This document shows, piece after piece, positions 36,069 to 43,861 of a stretch of DNA of 64,000 nucleotides. Made by a program: the position numbers and the translations under genes. The notes under the pieces are model-generated. The model was not told where the DNA came from and searched no databases. It saw nothing but the letters and a program-made list of their open reading frames with translations. The stretch is taken from positions 3,519 through 67,518 of the forward strand of contig NZ_JBCFBA010000005.1 of assembly GCF_038562415.1 (NCBI RefSeq). The letters run 5' to 3'. The DNA comes from Solidesulfovibrio sp. (GTDB taxonomy: Bacteria; Desulfobacterota; Desulfovibrionia; Desulfovibrionales; Desulfovibrionaceae). Within the stretch, counting starts at the first letter, position 1, and each line of letters begins with the position of its first letter.

Positions 36069-38267
36069 ATGGCCGACTCTCCAAGCAACGACGACCGCCA
36101 GGCCCGCCTGCGCCAGGCCGCCGAAAGCCTGCTGGCCGAAGCTCCCGCGGCCGAGGCCGGCGAAACCCTTCCCCCCGCGGACGCGGCCCGGCTGCTCCAC
36201 GAACTGCGCGTCAGCCGGATGGAATGCGCGCTGCAAAACGAGGAATTGCGCCGCACCCAGGCCGAGCTGGCCCAGACCCGGGACCGCTACGCCGACCTCC
36301 ACACCGCCCGGCACGAAACCGACGAGGCCTTGCGCCTGGCCAATCTCATCGTCGAGGCCAGCCCCGCCTATCTGATCCGCTATCCGGTCGTCGACGGCGA
36401 ACCCGGCCCCGTGGAATACGTTTCCTCCAACATCGAGCGTTTCGGCTTCTCCCGCAACGCGCTCCTCTCCGGCGCCACCTCGCCCCGGGAGCTCATCCAC
36501 CCGGACGACCTGACCCGCGTCGAGGCGGCCATGCGCCAAAACGCCGCCGCCGGCCTGGATGGCTTCAGCCTGGATTACCGGCTGCTCCCGCGCCACGGCC
36601 AGGTCCGCCACGTCACGGACCGCATCCGGCTTCTGCGCGACGCCAAGGGCCAGGTCTGCGCCGTCCAGGGGCTGATCCTGGACGTGACCGAGGAGCGGCT
36701 GGCCCGCCGGGACCTGGAAACCGTGCTCGACAGCGCCCCCATCCCCATCGTCAAGGTGCGCGTCCTGGAAAACGGCGACCGCGTCCTGGACTACCAGAAT
36801 CCCGCCGCCGCCGCCCTGTTCGGCCCGCAGGCCCTGGGGCTGTCGTGCAAGGGCTATCTGTGCAACAAGGGAACCTGCCCGGCCCTGGACGCCGACACGG
36901 GTGTGGTGCGCGAGCGGGAATGCGCCATCAAGACCCTGGCGGGCGAGCGCATCATGTACAAGACCGCGGCCAAGCTGCCCGACGAGCCCTGCCTCATCGA
37001 GGCCATGGTCGACGTCACGGAGCTCATGCGCACGCGCGAGCGCCTCACGCGCGCCATGGAGGGCGCCGAGGCCGCCAACCGGGCCAAATCGGAATTCCTG
37101 GCCACCATGAGCCACGAGATCCGCACGCCCATCAACGGCATCATGGGCATGACCGAGCTGGCCCTGCAAACCGAGTTGTCCGAGGAACAGCGGGAATACC
37201 TCGACCTGGCCCGCCAGTCGGCCCTGTCGCTGCTCGACATCATCAACGACATCCTGGACTTCTCGCGCATCGAGGCCGGCAGGATGGAGATGGTGTGCAA
37301 ACCCTTCTCCGTGAGCCAGGCGCTGACCCGCTGCCTGCGCCTTTTCGCTCCCCAGGCCTCGCGGCAGTGCGACGAGCTGTCCGTGACCCTGGCCCCGGAC
37401 GTGCCCGACACCCTTATCGGCGACCCCGGCCGGCTGTTCCAGGTCCTGGCCAACCTCGTGTCCAACGGCATCAAGTTCACCAGGAACGGGGTCGTGCGCC
37501 TGGTGGTGGAAACCGCCCCGTCCGTGCAATGCCCCCTGGGCAAGGCCTTCGACCGGCCGCTGACCCTGCTGTTCTCCGTGTCCGACAACGGCCCGGGCAT
37601 CCCCGCCGACAAACAGGGGCGCATCTTCGACCCCTTCACCCAGCTCGACGGCAGCCTCACCCGGGGCGCGGGCGGCACGGGGCTGGGGCTTTCCATCTGC
37701 AAAAGCCTGGTCAGGCTGATGCACGGCCGGCTGTGGGTGGAATCCGCGCCCGGCTCGGGCAGCACCTTTTTCTTCACGGCCCTGTTCGACCAGCCCCGGG
37801 CCGCCGCCGGCCAGGAACGCACGGGGCCGGACGACGCCCTGGCCGGGGAACCGGCCCCGCCGCCCATGAACATCCTGCTCGTCGAGGACAACTGCATCAA
37901 CCAGCTGGTGGCCAAGCGCCTGCTGGAACGGCGCGGCCACCTGGTCACGGCCGTGGATTCGGGCCTGGCCGCCCTGGAACTCCTGCGGCAATACGTGTAC
38001 GATTGCGTGCTGATGGACGTGGAAATGCCGGGCTTAAACGGCCTGGAGACCCTGGCCCGGCTGCGCGACGCCACGGTGTACGGCCCGTCCGCCGCCGTGC
38101 CCGTGGTGGCGCTGACGGCCCATGCCGTCAAGGGCTACCGGGAGCGCATGCTGGCCGCCGGCTTCGACGATTACGTGTCCAAACCCATCGACATGCGGGA
38201 ACTGGGCGCCGCCCTGGGCCGGGCGGCGGCCAATCGGGGCGCCGCGCCTCCCGCCGACGGGGCGTAA
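36069..38267 (+). CDS. Hybrid histidine kinase with two PAS domains and a receiver
   Basis: 732 residues, no transmembrane helix, so cytosolic. PAS 1 near 90-215 (HPDDLTRVEAAM) and a second PAS-like segment near 218-320 containing three Cys in SCKGYLCNKGTCP, spaced C-x4-C-x4-C, which could sense redox or bind metal. HisKA follows with His349 in TMSHEIRTP, HATPase with NLVSNGIKFT and GTGLGLSI, and a C-terminal receiver with Asp650 in VLMDVEMPG and Lys in YVSKPID. AAGGAA supports the ATG at 36069. It is 32 bases from the response regulator gene and upstream of a second kinase. Confidence 0.92.
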   Translation: MADSPSNDDRQARLRQAAESLLAEAPAAEAGETLPPADAARLLHELRVSRMECALQNEELRRTQAELAQTRDRYADLHTARHETDEALRLANLIVEASPAYLIRYPVVDGEPGPVEYVSSNIERFGFSRNALLSGATSPRELIHPDDLTRVEAAMRQNAAAGLDGFSLDYRLLPRHGQVRHVTDRIRLLRDAKGQVCAVQGLILDVTEERLARRDLETVLDSAPIPIVKVRVLENGDRVLDYQNPAAAALFGPQALGLSCKGYLCNKGTCPALDADTGVVRERECAIKTLAGERIMYKTAAKLPDEPCLIEAMVDVTELMRTRERLTRAMEGAEAANRAKSEFLATMSHEIRTPINGIMGMTELALQTELSEEQREYLDLARQSALSLLDIINDILDFSRIEAGRMEMVCKPFSVSQALTRCLRLFAPQASRQCDELSVTLAPDVPDTLIGDPGRLFQVLANLVSNGIKFTRNGVVRLVVETAPSVQCPLGKAFDRPLTLLFSVSDNGPGIPADKQGRIFDPFTQLDGSLTRGAGGTGLGLSICKSLVRLMHGRLWVESAPGSGSTFFFTALFDQPRAAAGQERTGPDDALAGEPAPPPMNILLVEDNCINQLVAKRLLERRGHLVTAVDSGLAALELLRQYVYDCVLMDVEMPGLNGLETLARLRDATVYGPSAAVPVVALTAHAVKGYRERMLAAGFDDYVSKPIDMRELGAALGRAAANRGAAPPADGA

Positions 38268-38299
38268 GCGGGGCCCCGCGCCCGACAAGGAGGCCGGCC

Positions 38300-38977
38300 A
38301 TGCGGCTTTTCATCGTGGAAGACGACCTGGAGGCCGCCGCCTACATGGTCAAGGGGCTCAAGGAGTCCGGCTACGTGGTGGACCATGTGGCCGACGGCCG
38401 CGAGGCCCTGTACCGCGTGGCCGCCGAGAACTACGACGCGGTCATCGTGGACCGCATGCTGCCCGGCGTCGACGGCCTGACCATCGTGCGCACCATGCGC
38501 TCGGCCGGCAACCACGCCCCGGTGCTGATCCTGTCGGCGCTGGGCGACGTGGACGACCGGGTCAAGGGCCTGCGGGCCGGCGGCGACGACTACCTGGTCA
38601 AGCCCTACGCCTTCGCCGAGCTCCTCGCCCGCCTGGAGGCGCTGCTGCGCCGGGGCCGGGCCGACGCCCCGGACACGACGCTCAAACTCGCCGACCTGGA
38701 GATGGACCTCGTGGCCCGCACGGTGCGGCGCGCCGGCCGGCCCATCGAGCTTAAGCCCAAGGAATTCGCCCTGCTCGAATACCTCATGCGCCATGCCGGC
38801 CACGTGGTCACCCGGACCATGCTGCTCGAAAACGTCTGGGACTACTCCTTCGATCCGCAAACCAACGTCATCGACGTGCACATCAGCCGCCTGCGCCAGA
38901 AGATCGACAAGGGCCACGACAAGGCGCTTCTGGCCACCATCCGCGGCGCCGGGTACAGCCTGCGTGATTCCAACTAA
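38300..38977 (+). CDS. OmpR-family response regulator
   Basis: 225 residues. Receiver domain with acidic pocket VEDD (7-10), phospho-acceptor Asp51 and Lys101; then a winged-helix DNA-binding domain from about 125 (LKPKEFALLEYLM; VIDVHISRLRQKID). These are the features of CusR/PcoR/QseB-type regulators. An ideal AAGGAGG ribosome site precedes the start. Its stop overlaps the GTG start of the cognate kinase, so the pair is coupled. Targets unknown; in this family they are often metal or envelope stress genes. Confidence 0.95.
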   Translation: MRLFIVEDDLEAAAYMVKGLKESGYVVDHVADGREALYRVAAENYDAVIVDRMLPGVDGLTIVRTMRSAGNHAPVLILSALGDVDDRVKGLRAGGDDYLVKPYAFAELLARLEALLRRGRADAPDTTLKLADLEMDLVARTVRRAGRPIELKPKEFALLEYLMRHAGHVVTRTMLLENVWDYSFDPQTNVIDVHISRLRQKIDKGHDKALLATIRGAGYSLRDSN

Positions 38978-40331
38978 GCTCCTGCGCTCCTCGACGCTTC
39001 GCCTGTCCATCATCCACATGGCCGCCTTCGGCCTGTCGGTGCTGGTCCTTTTGTGGTTCATCTACACCTCCACGGCCGGGTTCATGGAGCGCCAGACCGA
39101 CGAGACCATAAACGCCGAGATCCAGGGCCTGGCCGAGCAGTACAGCCAGCTCGGGCTCACCGGGCTCATCCGGGTCATCAAGTCCCGGGTGGCCAAGGAC
39201 AAGGCCGGCTCCAGCGTCTACCTGCTCACGGACTGGAAATTCAACCCCCTGGCCGGCAACCTGCCCGAGTGGCCCAAATTCAGGGACACGGGCTCGGGCT
39301 GGTTCGACGCCACCCTGGAGGACACGGAGAATTTCGAGCCCCGGCGCGTGCGCATGCGCTATTTCCTGCTGCCCGGCAACTTCCACCTGGTGGTCGGGCG
39401 CGACGTGTCCCAGCGCCTCAAGATGGACCGGCTCATCATGGACGCCCTCGTCTGGGGCCTGGGCCTGACCGTGGTGCTGGGCGGCGTGGGCGGGCTTCTC
39501 ACCAGCCGCTGGATGCTCAAGCGCATCGACGTCATCAACAAGGCCAGCCGGGAGATCATGGCCGGAGACCTGAGCCGGCGCATCCCCAGCCGCGGGGCCG
39601 GCGACGAGTTCGACCGCCTGGCCGGCAACCTAAACGCCATGCTCGACCAGATCACCAAGCTCATGGACGGGGTCAGGCAGGTCTCCAACAACATCGCCCA
39701 CGACCTGCGCGGCCCCCTCAACCGCATCCGGTCCGGCCTGGAACTGTCCCTGTCCAAGGACCGCTCCCCGGCGCAGTACCGGGCCGTCATCGAAACCACC
39801 GTCGGCGAGATCGACAATCTGCTCATGACCTTCAACGCCCTTTTAACCATCGCCCAGGCCGAATCCGGGGCCCGGCGGCAGGATTTCACCGACATCGACC
39901 TGACCAGACTGGCCGCCGACGCGGCCGAACTCTACGACGCCCTGGCCGAGGAAAAAAACCTCGGGCTGCACGTGTCCCTGGCCCCGGGGGTCCGCGTGCC
40001 CGGCAACCGGCACCTGCTCTCCCAGGCCCTGACCAACCTGCTGGACAACGCCGTCAAGTACACCCCGCCCGGCGGCGCCATCACCGTGCTCGTGGCCAAC
40101 CCGGCCACGGGCCCGGAACTGACCGTGGCCGACACCGGCCCGGGCGTGCCGGCCGAGCACCGCGAGCTGGTGCTCGAACGCTTCACCCGCCTGGAATCGA
40201 GCCGCAACACCCCGGGCAGCGGCCTGGGCCTGTCGCTGGTGGCGGCCGTGGCCGGACTGCACCAGGCCAAACTGACCCTGGCCGACAATCAGCCCGGGCT
40301 ACGCGTCACGTTGCGTTTTCCCCGGGCCTGA
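38964..40331 (+). CDS. Two-component sensor kinase paired with the OmpR-type regulator
   Basis: 455 residues if it begins at the GTG at 38964, which overlaps the regulator's stop. A first helix near 20-38 and a second near 155-180 bound a periplasmic sensor domain with MRYFLLPGNFHLVVGRD. HAMP follows (LLTSRWMLKRIDVINKASREI), then HisKA with His246 in NNIAHDLRG and HATPase with LTNLLDNAVKYTP and GSGLGLSLVA. The shape and pairing match CusS/QseC-type kinases sensing envelope metal or stress. A GTG start with weak Shine-Dalgarno is the only feasible start; longer in-frame starts run through the regulator. Confidence 0.93.
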   Translation: MIPTKLLRSSTLRLSIIHMAAFGLSVLVLLWFIYTSTAGFMERQTDETINAEIQGLAEQYSQLGLTGLIRVIKSRVAKDKAGSSVYLLTDWKFNPLAGNLPEWPKFRDTGSGWFDATLEDTENFEPRRVRMRYFLLPGNFHLVVGRDVSQRLKMDRLIMDALVWGLGLTVVLGGVGGLLTSRWMLKRIDVINKASREIMAGDLSRRIPSRGAGDEFDRLAGNLNAMLDQITKLMDGVRQVSNNIAHDLRGPLNRIRSGLELSLSKDRSPAQYRAVIETTVGEIDNLLMTFNALLTIAQAESGARRQDFTDIDLTRLAADAAELYDALAEEKNLGLHVSLAPGVRVPGNRHLLSQALTNLLDNAVKYTPPGGAITVLVANPATGPELTVADTGPGVPAEHRELVLERFTRLESSRNTPGSGLGLSLVAAVAGLHQAKLTLADNQPGLRVTLRFPRA

Positions 40332-40453
40332 TCCCAAAACTAAATTTTCGTTCATCTTGCGGCAATCCCTCCTCCATGCGGTTCTTCTATCAGATACCCA
40401 TCGGGAAGGCGGAAAGCCGAACCGATCCCAAAAGCCCAAAACAAACCCTCTGT

Positions 40454-40555
40454 TTCATTCGCGCCGTGCGGATGGCCCCTCCCCTCCGCAATGGCCCATG
40501 GTTACTCTCCCCTCCTTACGCAAAGCCCCCGCTCCCCGGCGGGGGCTTTCGTTTT
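40454..40555 (+). ncRNA. Candidate anti-SD small RNA, unit A
   Basis: TGCGGA (40467-40472) pairs with TCCGCA (40485-40490) and presents CCCCTCCCC in the loop. An unpaired CTCCCCTCCT (40507-40516) follows after CCATGGTTAC. The end is AAAGCCCCCGC/GCGGGGGCTTT (40522-40549, 11 pairs) followed by CG and four T, a convincing terminator. A further CCCTCCTCC at 40367-40375 may belong to a longer leader. No promoter was identified. Confidence 0.55.
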
Positions 40556-40583
40556 GCGGGCGGCCGGGCAATCCTAACCAGAA

Positions 40584-40773
40584 TTCATGTTGCGGCCATG
40601 CCCGGTCCATGGCCGGACCCTATCTTGCATCCAACGGCGACGGGGCATCCCCCTCCGCCCCATCGCCAACCGCCCCTTGTCCTGATCCATGGCGGGCGTT
40701 CCCCCTCCCGCCCCAGCCATGGCAACCGCTCCCTCCTCGAACGAAGCCCCCGCCCCCCCACGGCGGGGGCTTC
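40584..40773 (+). ncRNA. Candidate anti-SD small RNA, unit B (two loops)
   Basis: It contains GGTCC/GGACC (40604-40619); then GGCGA-C-GGGGC paired with GCCCC-A-TCGCC (40636-40667) with loop ATCCCCCTCC; then CCATGGC/GCCATGG with inner GGGCG/CGCCC (40687-40722) and loop TTCCCCCTCC; then unpaired CTCCCTCCTC (40729-40738) after CCATGGCAAC. The 3' end is GAAGCCCCCGCC/GGCGGGGGCTTC (40743-40773), 12 perfect pairs but without a clear T-run. Confidence 0.55.
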
Positions 40774-40798
40774 CCTTTGGCGGCCGCCCTACGCAAAG

Positions 40799-40882
40799 TT
40801 CATGCGCCGGCCATTCCCCCTCCATGTTGCGTGTTTACTTCATACGTGACGGCAAGCCCGCCTCCCCTCTGGCGGGCTTGCC
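40799..40882 (+). ncRNA. Candidate anti-SD small RNA, unit C
   Basis: A TTCAT motif leads into an imperfect stem (GCGC..GGC..CAT with ATG..GCG, 40804-40833) whose loop is TCCCCCTCC. A perfect 12-pair hairpin GGCAAGCCCGCC/GGCGGGCTTGCC (40851-40882) with loop TCCCCTCT closes the unit. There is no T-run, so it may be read through into unit D. Confidence 0.45.
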
Positions 40883-40909
40883 GCCCGGGCCGCGTCCGGC
40901 GCGCACCAC

Positions 40910-40985
40910 GTCGGCCGACCATGTGAAAACTCTCTCCTCCCTCCTTGAGCAGGCCCTCGCTTCCCCGGCGGGGGTCTGTGTTTTT
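40910..40985 (+). ncRNA. Candidate anti-SD small RNA, unit D
   Basis: GTCGGCCGAC forms a small palindrome at 40910-40919, followed by CCATG and a long unpaired pyrimidine run TCTCCTCCCTCCTT (40933-40946). CAGGCCCTCGC (40950-40960) then pairs with GCGGGGGTCTG (40968-40978; two G-U pairs), followed by TG and five T: a good intrinsic terminator. It is placed 24 bases before the end of the opposing methyltransferase gene. Confidence 0.5.
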
Positions 40986-41008
40986 GGGCGGGGGAAAGGG
41001 GCCGCCGG

Positions 41009-41602
41009 TCAGCCGGCCTCCGGCTTGGCCGGGAGCTTTTCCACGAAAAACGCGATGATGGCGTCGCCGGGCTTGTTGACCAGTTCGTAGCGGGCGGCGC
41101 GCCAGGCGGCAAACGGCAACCCGGCGCACCAGCCGGCCACGGCCCGGGCCTCGGCCGGGCCGCCGGGATGGCCGGTATAGCAGACCACGGCGATGGCCCC
41201 GCCCGGGCACAGGACCGCCCGGGCGGCCTCCAGGGCGGCCAGGGTGGTCTCAGGCCGGGTGGTCACGGTTTCGTCCCCGCCGGGAAGGTAGCCCAGGTTG
41301 AAGACCACGGCCCGCACCCGTCCCCGGGCTGCGGCCGGCAGGATGTCGGCCAACCGCTCATGGCCGGCGGCGTGGAGCCTGGCCAGGTCCGAAAGCCCGG
41401 CCGCGGCCAGCCTGGCCCGGGTGCTGTCCAGGGCCGCCGGCTGGATGTCGCAGCAGTGGACCAGCCCGTCCGGGGCCACCCGGCGGGCCAGGAACACGGC
41501 ATCGTGGCCGTTGCCGGCCGTGGCGTCCACGGCGATGTCGCCGGGGCGCAGGATGTGCGCCAAAAGCGCCTTGGCGAAGGTCAGGGCGGCGGTGGCCGGC
41601 AT
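41009..41602 (-). CDS. MnmM/YtqB-like SAM-dependent methyltransferase
   Basis: 197 residues. Motif I AVDATAGNGHDAVFLA near 24-39, and the family signature FNLGYLPGGDETVTT near 100-114, point to the rRNA_methylase/YtqB family (known member MnmM, which methylates 5-aminomethyl-2-thiouridine in tRNA wobble position). The catalytic NLGYLPG loop is fully kept. The substrate here is inferred. The start at 41602 has a weak ribosome site; it follows the YchJ-like gene by six bases, suggesting co-transcription. Its 3' end faces the small-RNA array. Confidence 0.85.
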   Translation of the reverse strand: MPATAALTFAKALLAHILRPGDIAVDATAGNGHDAVFLARRVAPDGLVHCCDIQPAALDSTRARLAAAGLSDLARLHAAGHERLADILPAAARGRVRAVVFNLGYLPGGDETVTTRPETTLAALEAARAVLCPGGAIAVVCYTGHPGGPAEARAVAGWCAGLPFAAWRAARYELVNKPGDAIIAFFVEKLPAKPEAG

Positions 41603-41608
41603 GGCGGG

Positions 41609-42112
<504 letters not shown>

Positions 42113-42127
42113 GGCTGTTCCGGCAAA

Positions 42128-42162
42128 CGCGCCGGGGCCGCCCGACGGACGGCCCCGGCGCG
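42128..42162 (-). terminator. Hairpin after glnA
   Basis: A perfect 13-pair stem (CGCGCCGGGGCCG with its complement) around a 9-base loop, 18 bases after the glnA stop, followed on the minus strand by GTTTG. The short T-run makes it a moderate terminator, perhaps letting some transcription reach the YchJ-like gene. Confidence 0.55.
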
Positions 42163-42179
42163 CTGCCTCTCGAAAGAGG

Positions 42180-43517
42180 TTACAGGATCGGCAGGTAGCG
42201 TTCGATCTCCCACTCGGTGACCTGGGTGCGGTAGGCGTCCCACTCGGCCTTCTTGTTGTCGAGCAGGGCCGTGTGCAGGTGGTCGCCCAGGATCTCGCGC
42301 ATGAGCTCGCTTTTCTCCAGGTTGTCCACGGCCTCGCGCAGGCTGCCCGGCAGGGAGGCGATGCCCTTGGCCGCCATCTCCTCCTCGGTCATCTTGAAGA
42401 TGTTCTCCTCGATGGGCGGGGCCAGTTCGTAGCCTTCCTCGATGCCCTTAAGCCCCGCGCCGAGCATGGCCGCGAAGCACAGGTACAGGTTGCAGGCCGG
42501 GTCGGGGCTGCGCAGCTCGATGCGGGTGGCCGCCTCCTTGCCGGGCTTGTACATGGGCACCCGCACCAGCGACGACCGGTTGCGCCGGGCCCAGGCGATG
42601 TAGACCGGGGCCTCGTAGCCGGGCACCAGGCGCTTGTAGGAATTGACCCACTGGTTGGTGACAAGCGCGAATTCCGGGGCGTGGCGCAGAAGCCCGGCGA
42701 TGTAGCTCTTGGCCTCGCCGGACAGGTGGTAGGCGTCGGAGGCGTCGTAGAAGGCGTTTTTCGAACCCCTAAACAGCGATTGGTGGCAGTGCATGCCCGA
42801 GCCGTTCTCGCCGAAAAGGGGTTTGGGCATGAAGGTGGCGTAGCAGCCGTGCTTGCGGGCGATCTCCTTGACCACCACCCGGTAGGTCTGGGCGTAGTCG
42901 GCCATGATCAGGCCTTCCTGGTAGCGCAGGTCGATCTCGTGCTGGCTGGGGGCGACCTCGTGGTGGCTGTATTCCACGGCCACGCCCATGGATTCCAGGG
43001 CGAAGTTGATGTCGCGGCGCACGTCGTTGGCCAGGTCGCGCGGCGGGGCGTCGAAGTAGCCGCCGCGGTCGAGGATCTGGGGCTGGGAGGAATTGGCGAA
43101 CAGGAAGAATTCCAGTTCCGGGCCGACATAGTAGGTGAAGCCCATGTCGGCGGCCTTTTTGAGCAGGCGCTTGAGCACGTAGCGGGAATCGGCCGCGAAC
43201 GGCGTGCCGTCGGGATTTTTCACGTCGCAAAAAAGCCTGGCCACCGGACGGTCGGACGGCCGCCAGGCCACCAGTTGGAAGGTGGTGGGATCGGGAAAGG
43301 CCACCATGTCCGATTCCTGGATCTTGGTGAATCCGGTGATGGAGGAGCCGTCGAAGCCCATGCCCTCCTCGAAGGCGTTTTCCAGTTCCCGCGGCGTGAT
43401 CTGGAAGCTTTTGAGCACCCCGAGCACGTCGATGAACCAGAACTGGATGAAGGAGACGTTGTAGTCCTTCACGGCCCGCAACACGTCGTCCGCGTTTTTG
43501 CAGTGAAATACCGCCAT
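42180..43517 (-). CDS. glnA: Glutamine synthetase, type I-alpha
   Basis: Makes glutamine from glutamate, ammonia and ATP. 445 residues, the length of the alpha subtype (Bacillus-like) that lacks the 25-residue insertion and the adenylylation Tyr region of the beta subtype. Catalytic motifs are GFDGSSITGF near 63-72 (Asp50-like latch), GPELEFFL (metal-binding Glu), GSGMHCHQSL near 240-250 (ATP/ammonium site) and NSYKRL. AGGAGG precedes the ATG at 43517. No sigma54 promoter is evident upstream, in keeping with regulation by feedback and repressors rather than by NtrC and adenylylation. Confidence 0.96.
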   Translation of the reverse strand: MAVFHCKNADDVLRAVKDYNVSFIQFWFIDVLGVLKSFQITPRELENAFEEGMGFDGSSITGFTKIQESDMVAFPDPTTFQLVAWRPSDRPVARLFCDVKNPDGTPFAADSRYVLKRLLKKAADMGFTYYVGPELEFFLFANSSQPQILDRGGYFDAPPRDLANDVRRDINFALESMGVAVEYSHHEVAPSQHEIDLRYQEGLIMADYAQTYRVVVKEIARKHGCYATFMPKPLFGENGSGMHCHQSLFRGSKNAFYDASDAYHLSGEAKSYIAGLLRHAPEFALVTNQWVNSYKRLVPGYEAPVYIAWARRNRSSLVRVPMYKPGKEAATRIELRSPDPACNLYLCFAAMLGAGLKGIEEGYELAPPIEENIFKMTEEEMAAKGIASLPGSLREAVDNLEKSELMREILGDHLHTALLDNKKAEWDAYRTQVTEWEIERYLPIL

Positions 43518-43861
43518 GAATGTGTCCTCCTGTTGTTGTTCCAGCCTCAAGGCCCCTTGCGCTCCGGAAAACGCAACTGCCCGCGCCGCGGGCACAAGGG
43601 CGGCCATGACCAGCCTGCCGGGAAAAGGCCCTGGCCGCGCCCGGGAACGGACCCGTCACCGGCGCCGTCTCAGGGACGCAAGCCCTGGAAACCCGCCGGC
43701 CTTTCCGCATTTCCCTGGGTAGCCCAGTCCGTGGCACGCGTCCAGCCCCACCGGCCGGCGCCACGGGACTTTGCGCCATCCGGCCGGAATACGCCTTGGA
43801 GCGCCCTGGATTTTCTGCTATCCGTGACTGCAATCTCCCCATTTCAGCCCGGATGGTGGCC
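43518..43861. other. Divergent intergenic region between glnA and the TPR-methyltransferase
   Basis: 344 bases. I searched both strands for -24/-12 (GG-N10-GC) and -35/-10 elements and found none convincing. A short stem GCCCG/CGGGC lies near 43577. I see no gene; a TTG-initiated frame from 43796 exists only as an extension of the following CDS. Confidence 0.4.

Larger units (their letters stand above)
40332..41008 (+). repeat. Tandem array of hairpins with anti-Shine-Dalgarno-like loops
   Basis: A 677-base gene-free stretch between two convergent genes. Direct motifs recur: TTCAT at 40351, 40454, 40584, 40799 and 40839, often followed by TTGCGG; CCATGG or CCATG at 40496, 40606, 40687, 40717 and 40919; and CCCCTCC or CTCCCTCC in hairpin loops or in unpaired linkers at least nine times. 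Each group ends in a GC-rich hairpin like AAGCCCCCGC with GCGGGGGCTT. The orientation of T-runs (TTTT after 40551, TTTTT at 40981) fits + strand transcription. No ORF in it has a ribosome site. Split into four candidate RNA units below. Confidence 0.7.

Noticed and set aside
40332..41008. Minus-strand reading of the hairpin array (loops would read GGAGGGG)
   Set aside because: T-runs after the hairpins lie on the + strand side and no ORF fits the minus-strand ribosome-like motifs.
40332..41008. CRISPR array
   Set aside because: Repeats differ in length and sequence and there are no regular spacers or cas genes.
43518..43700. Sigma54 promoter for glnA
   Set aside because: No GG-N10-GC element on the minus strand in the expected interval.
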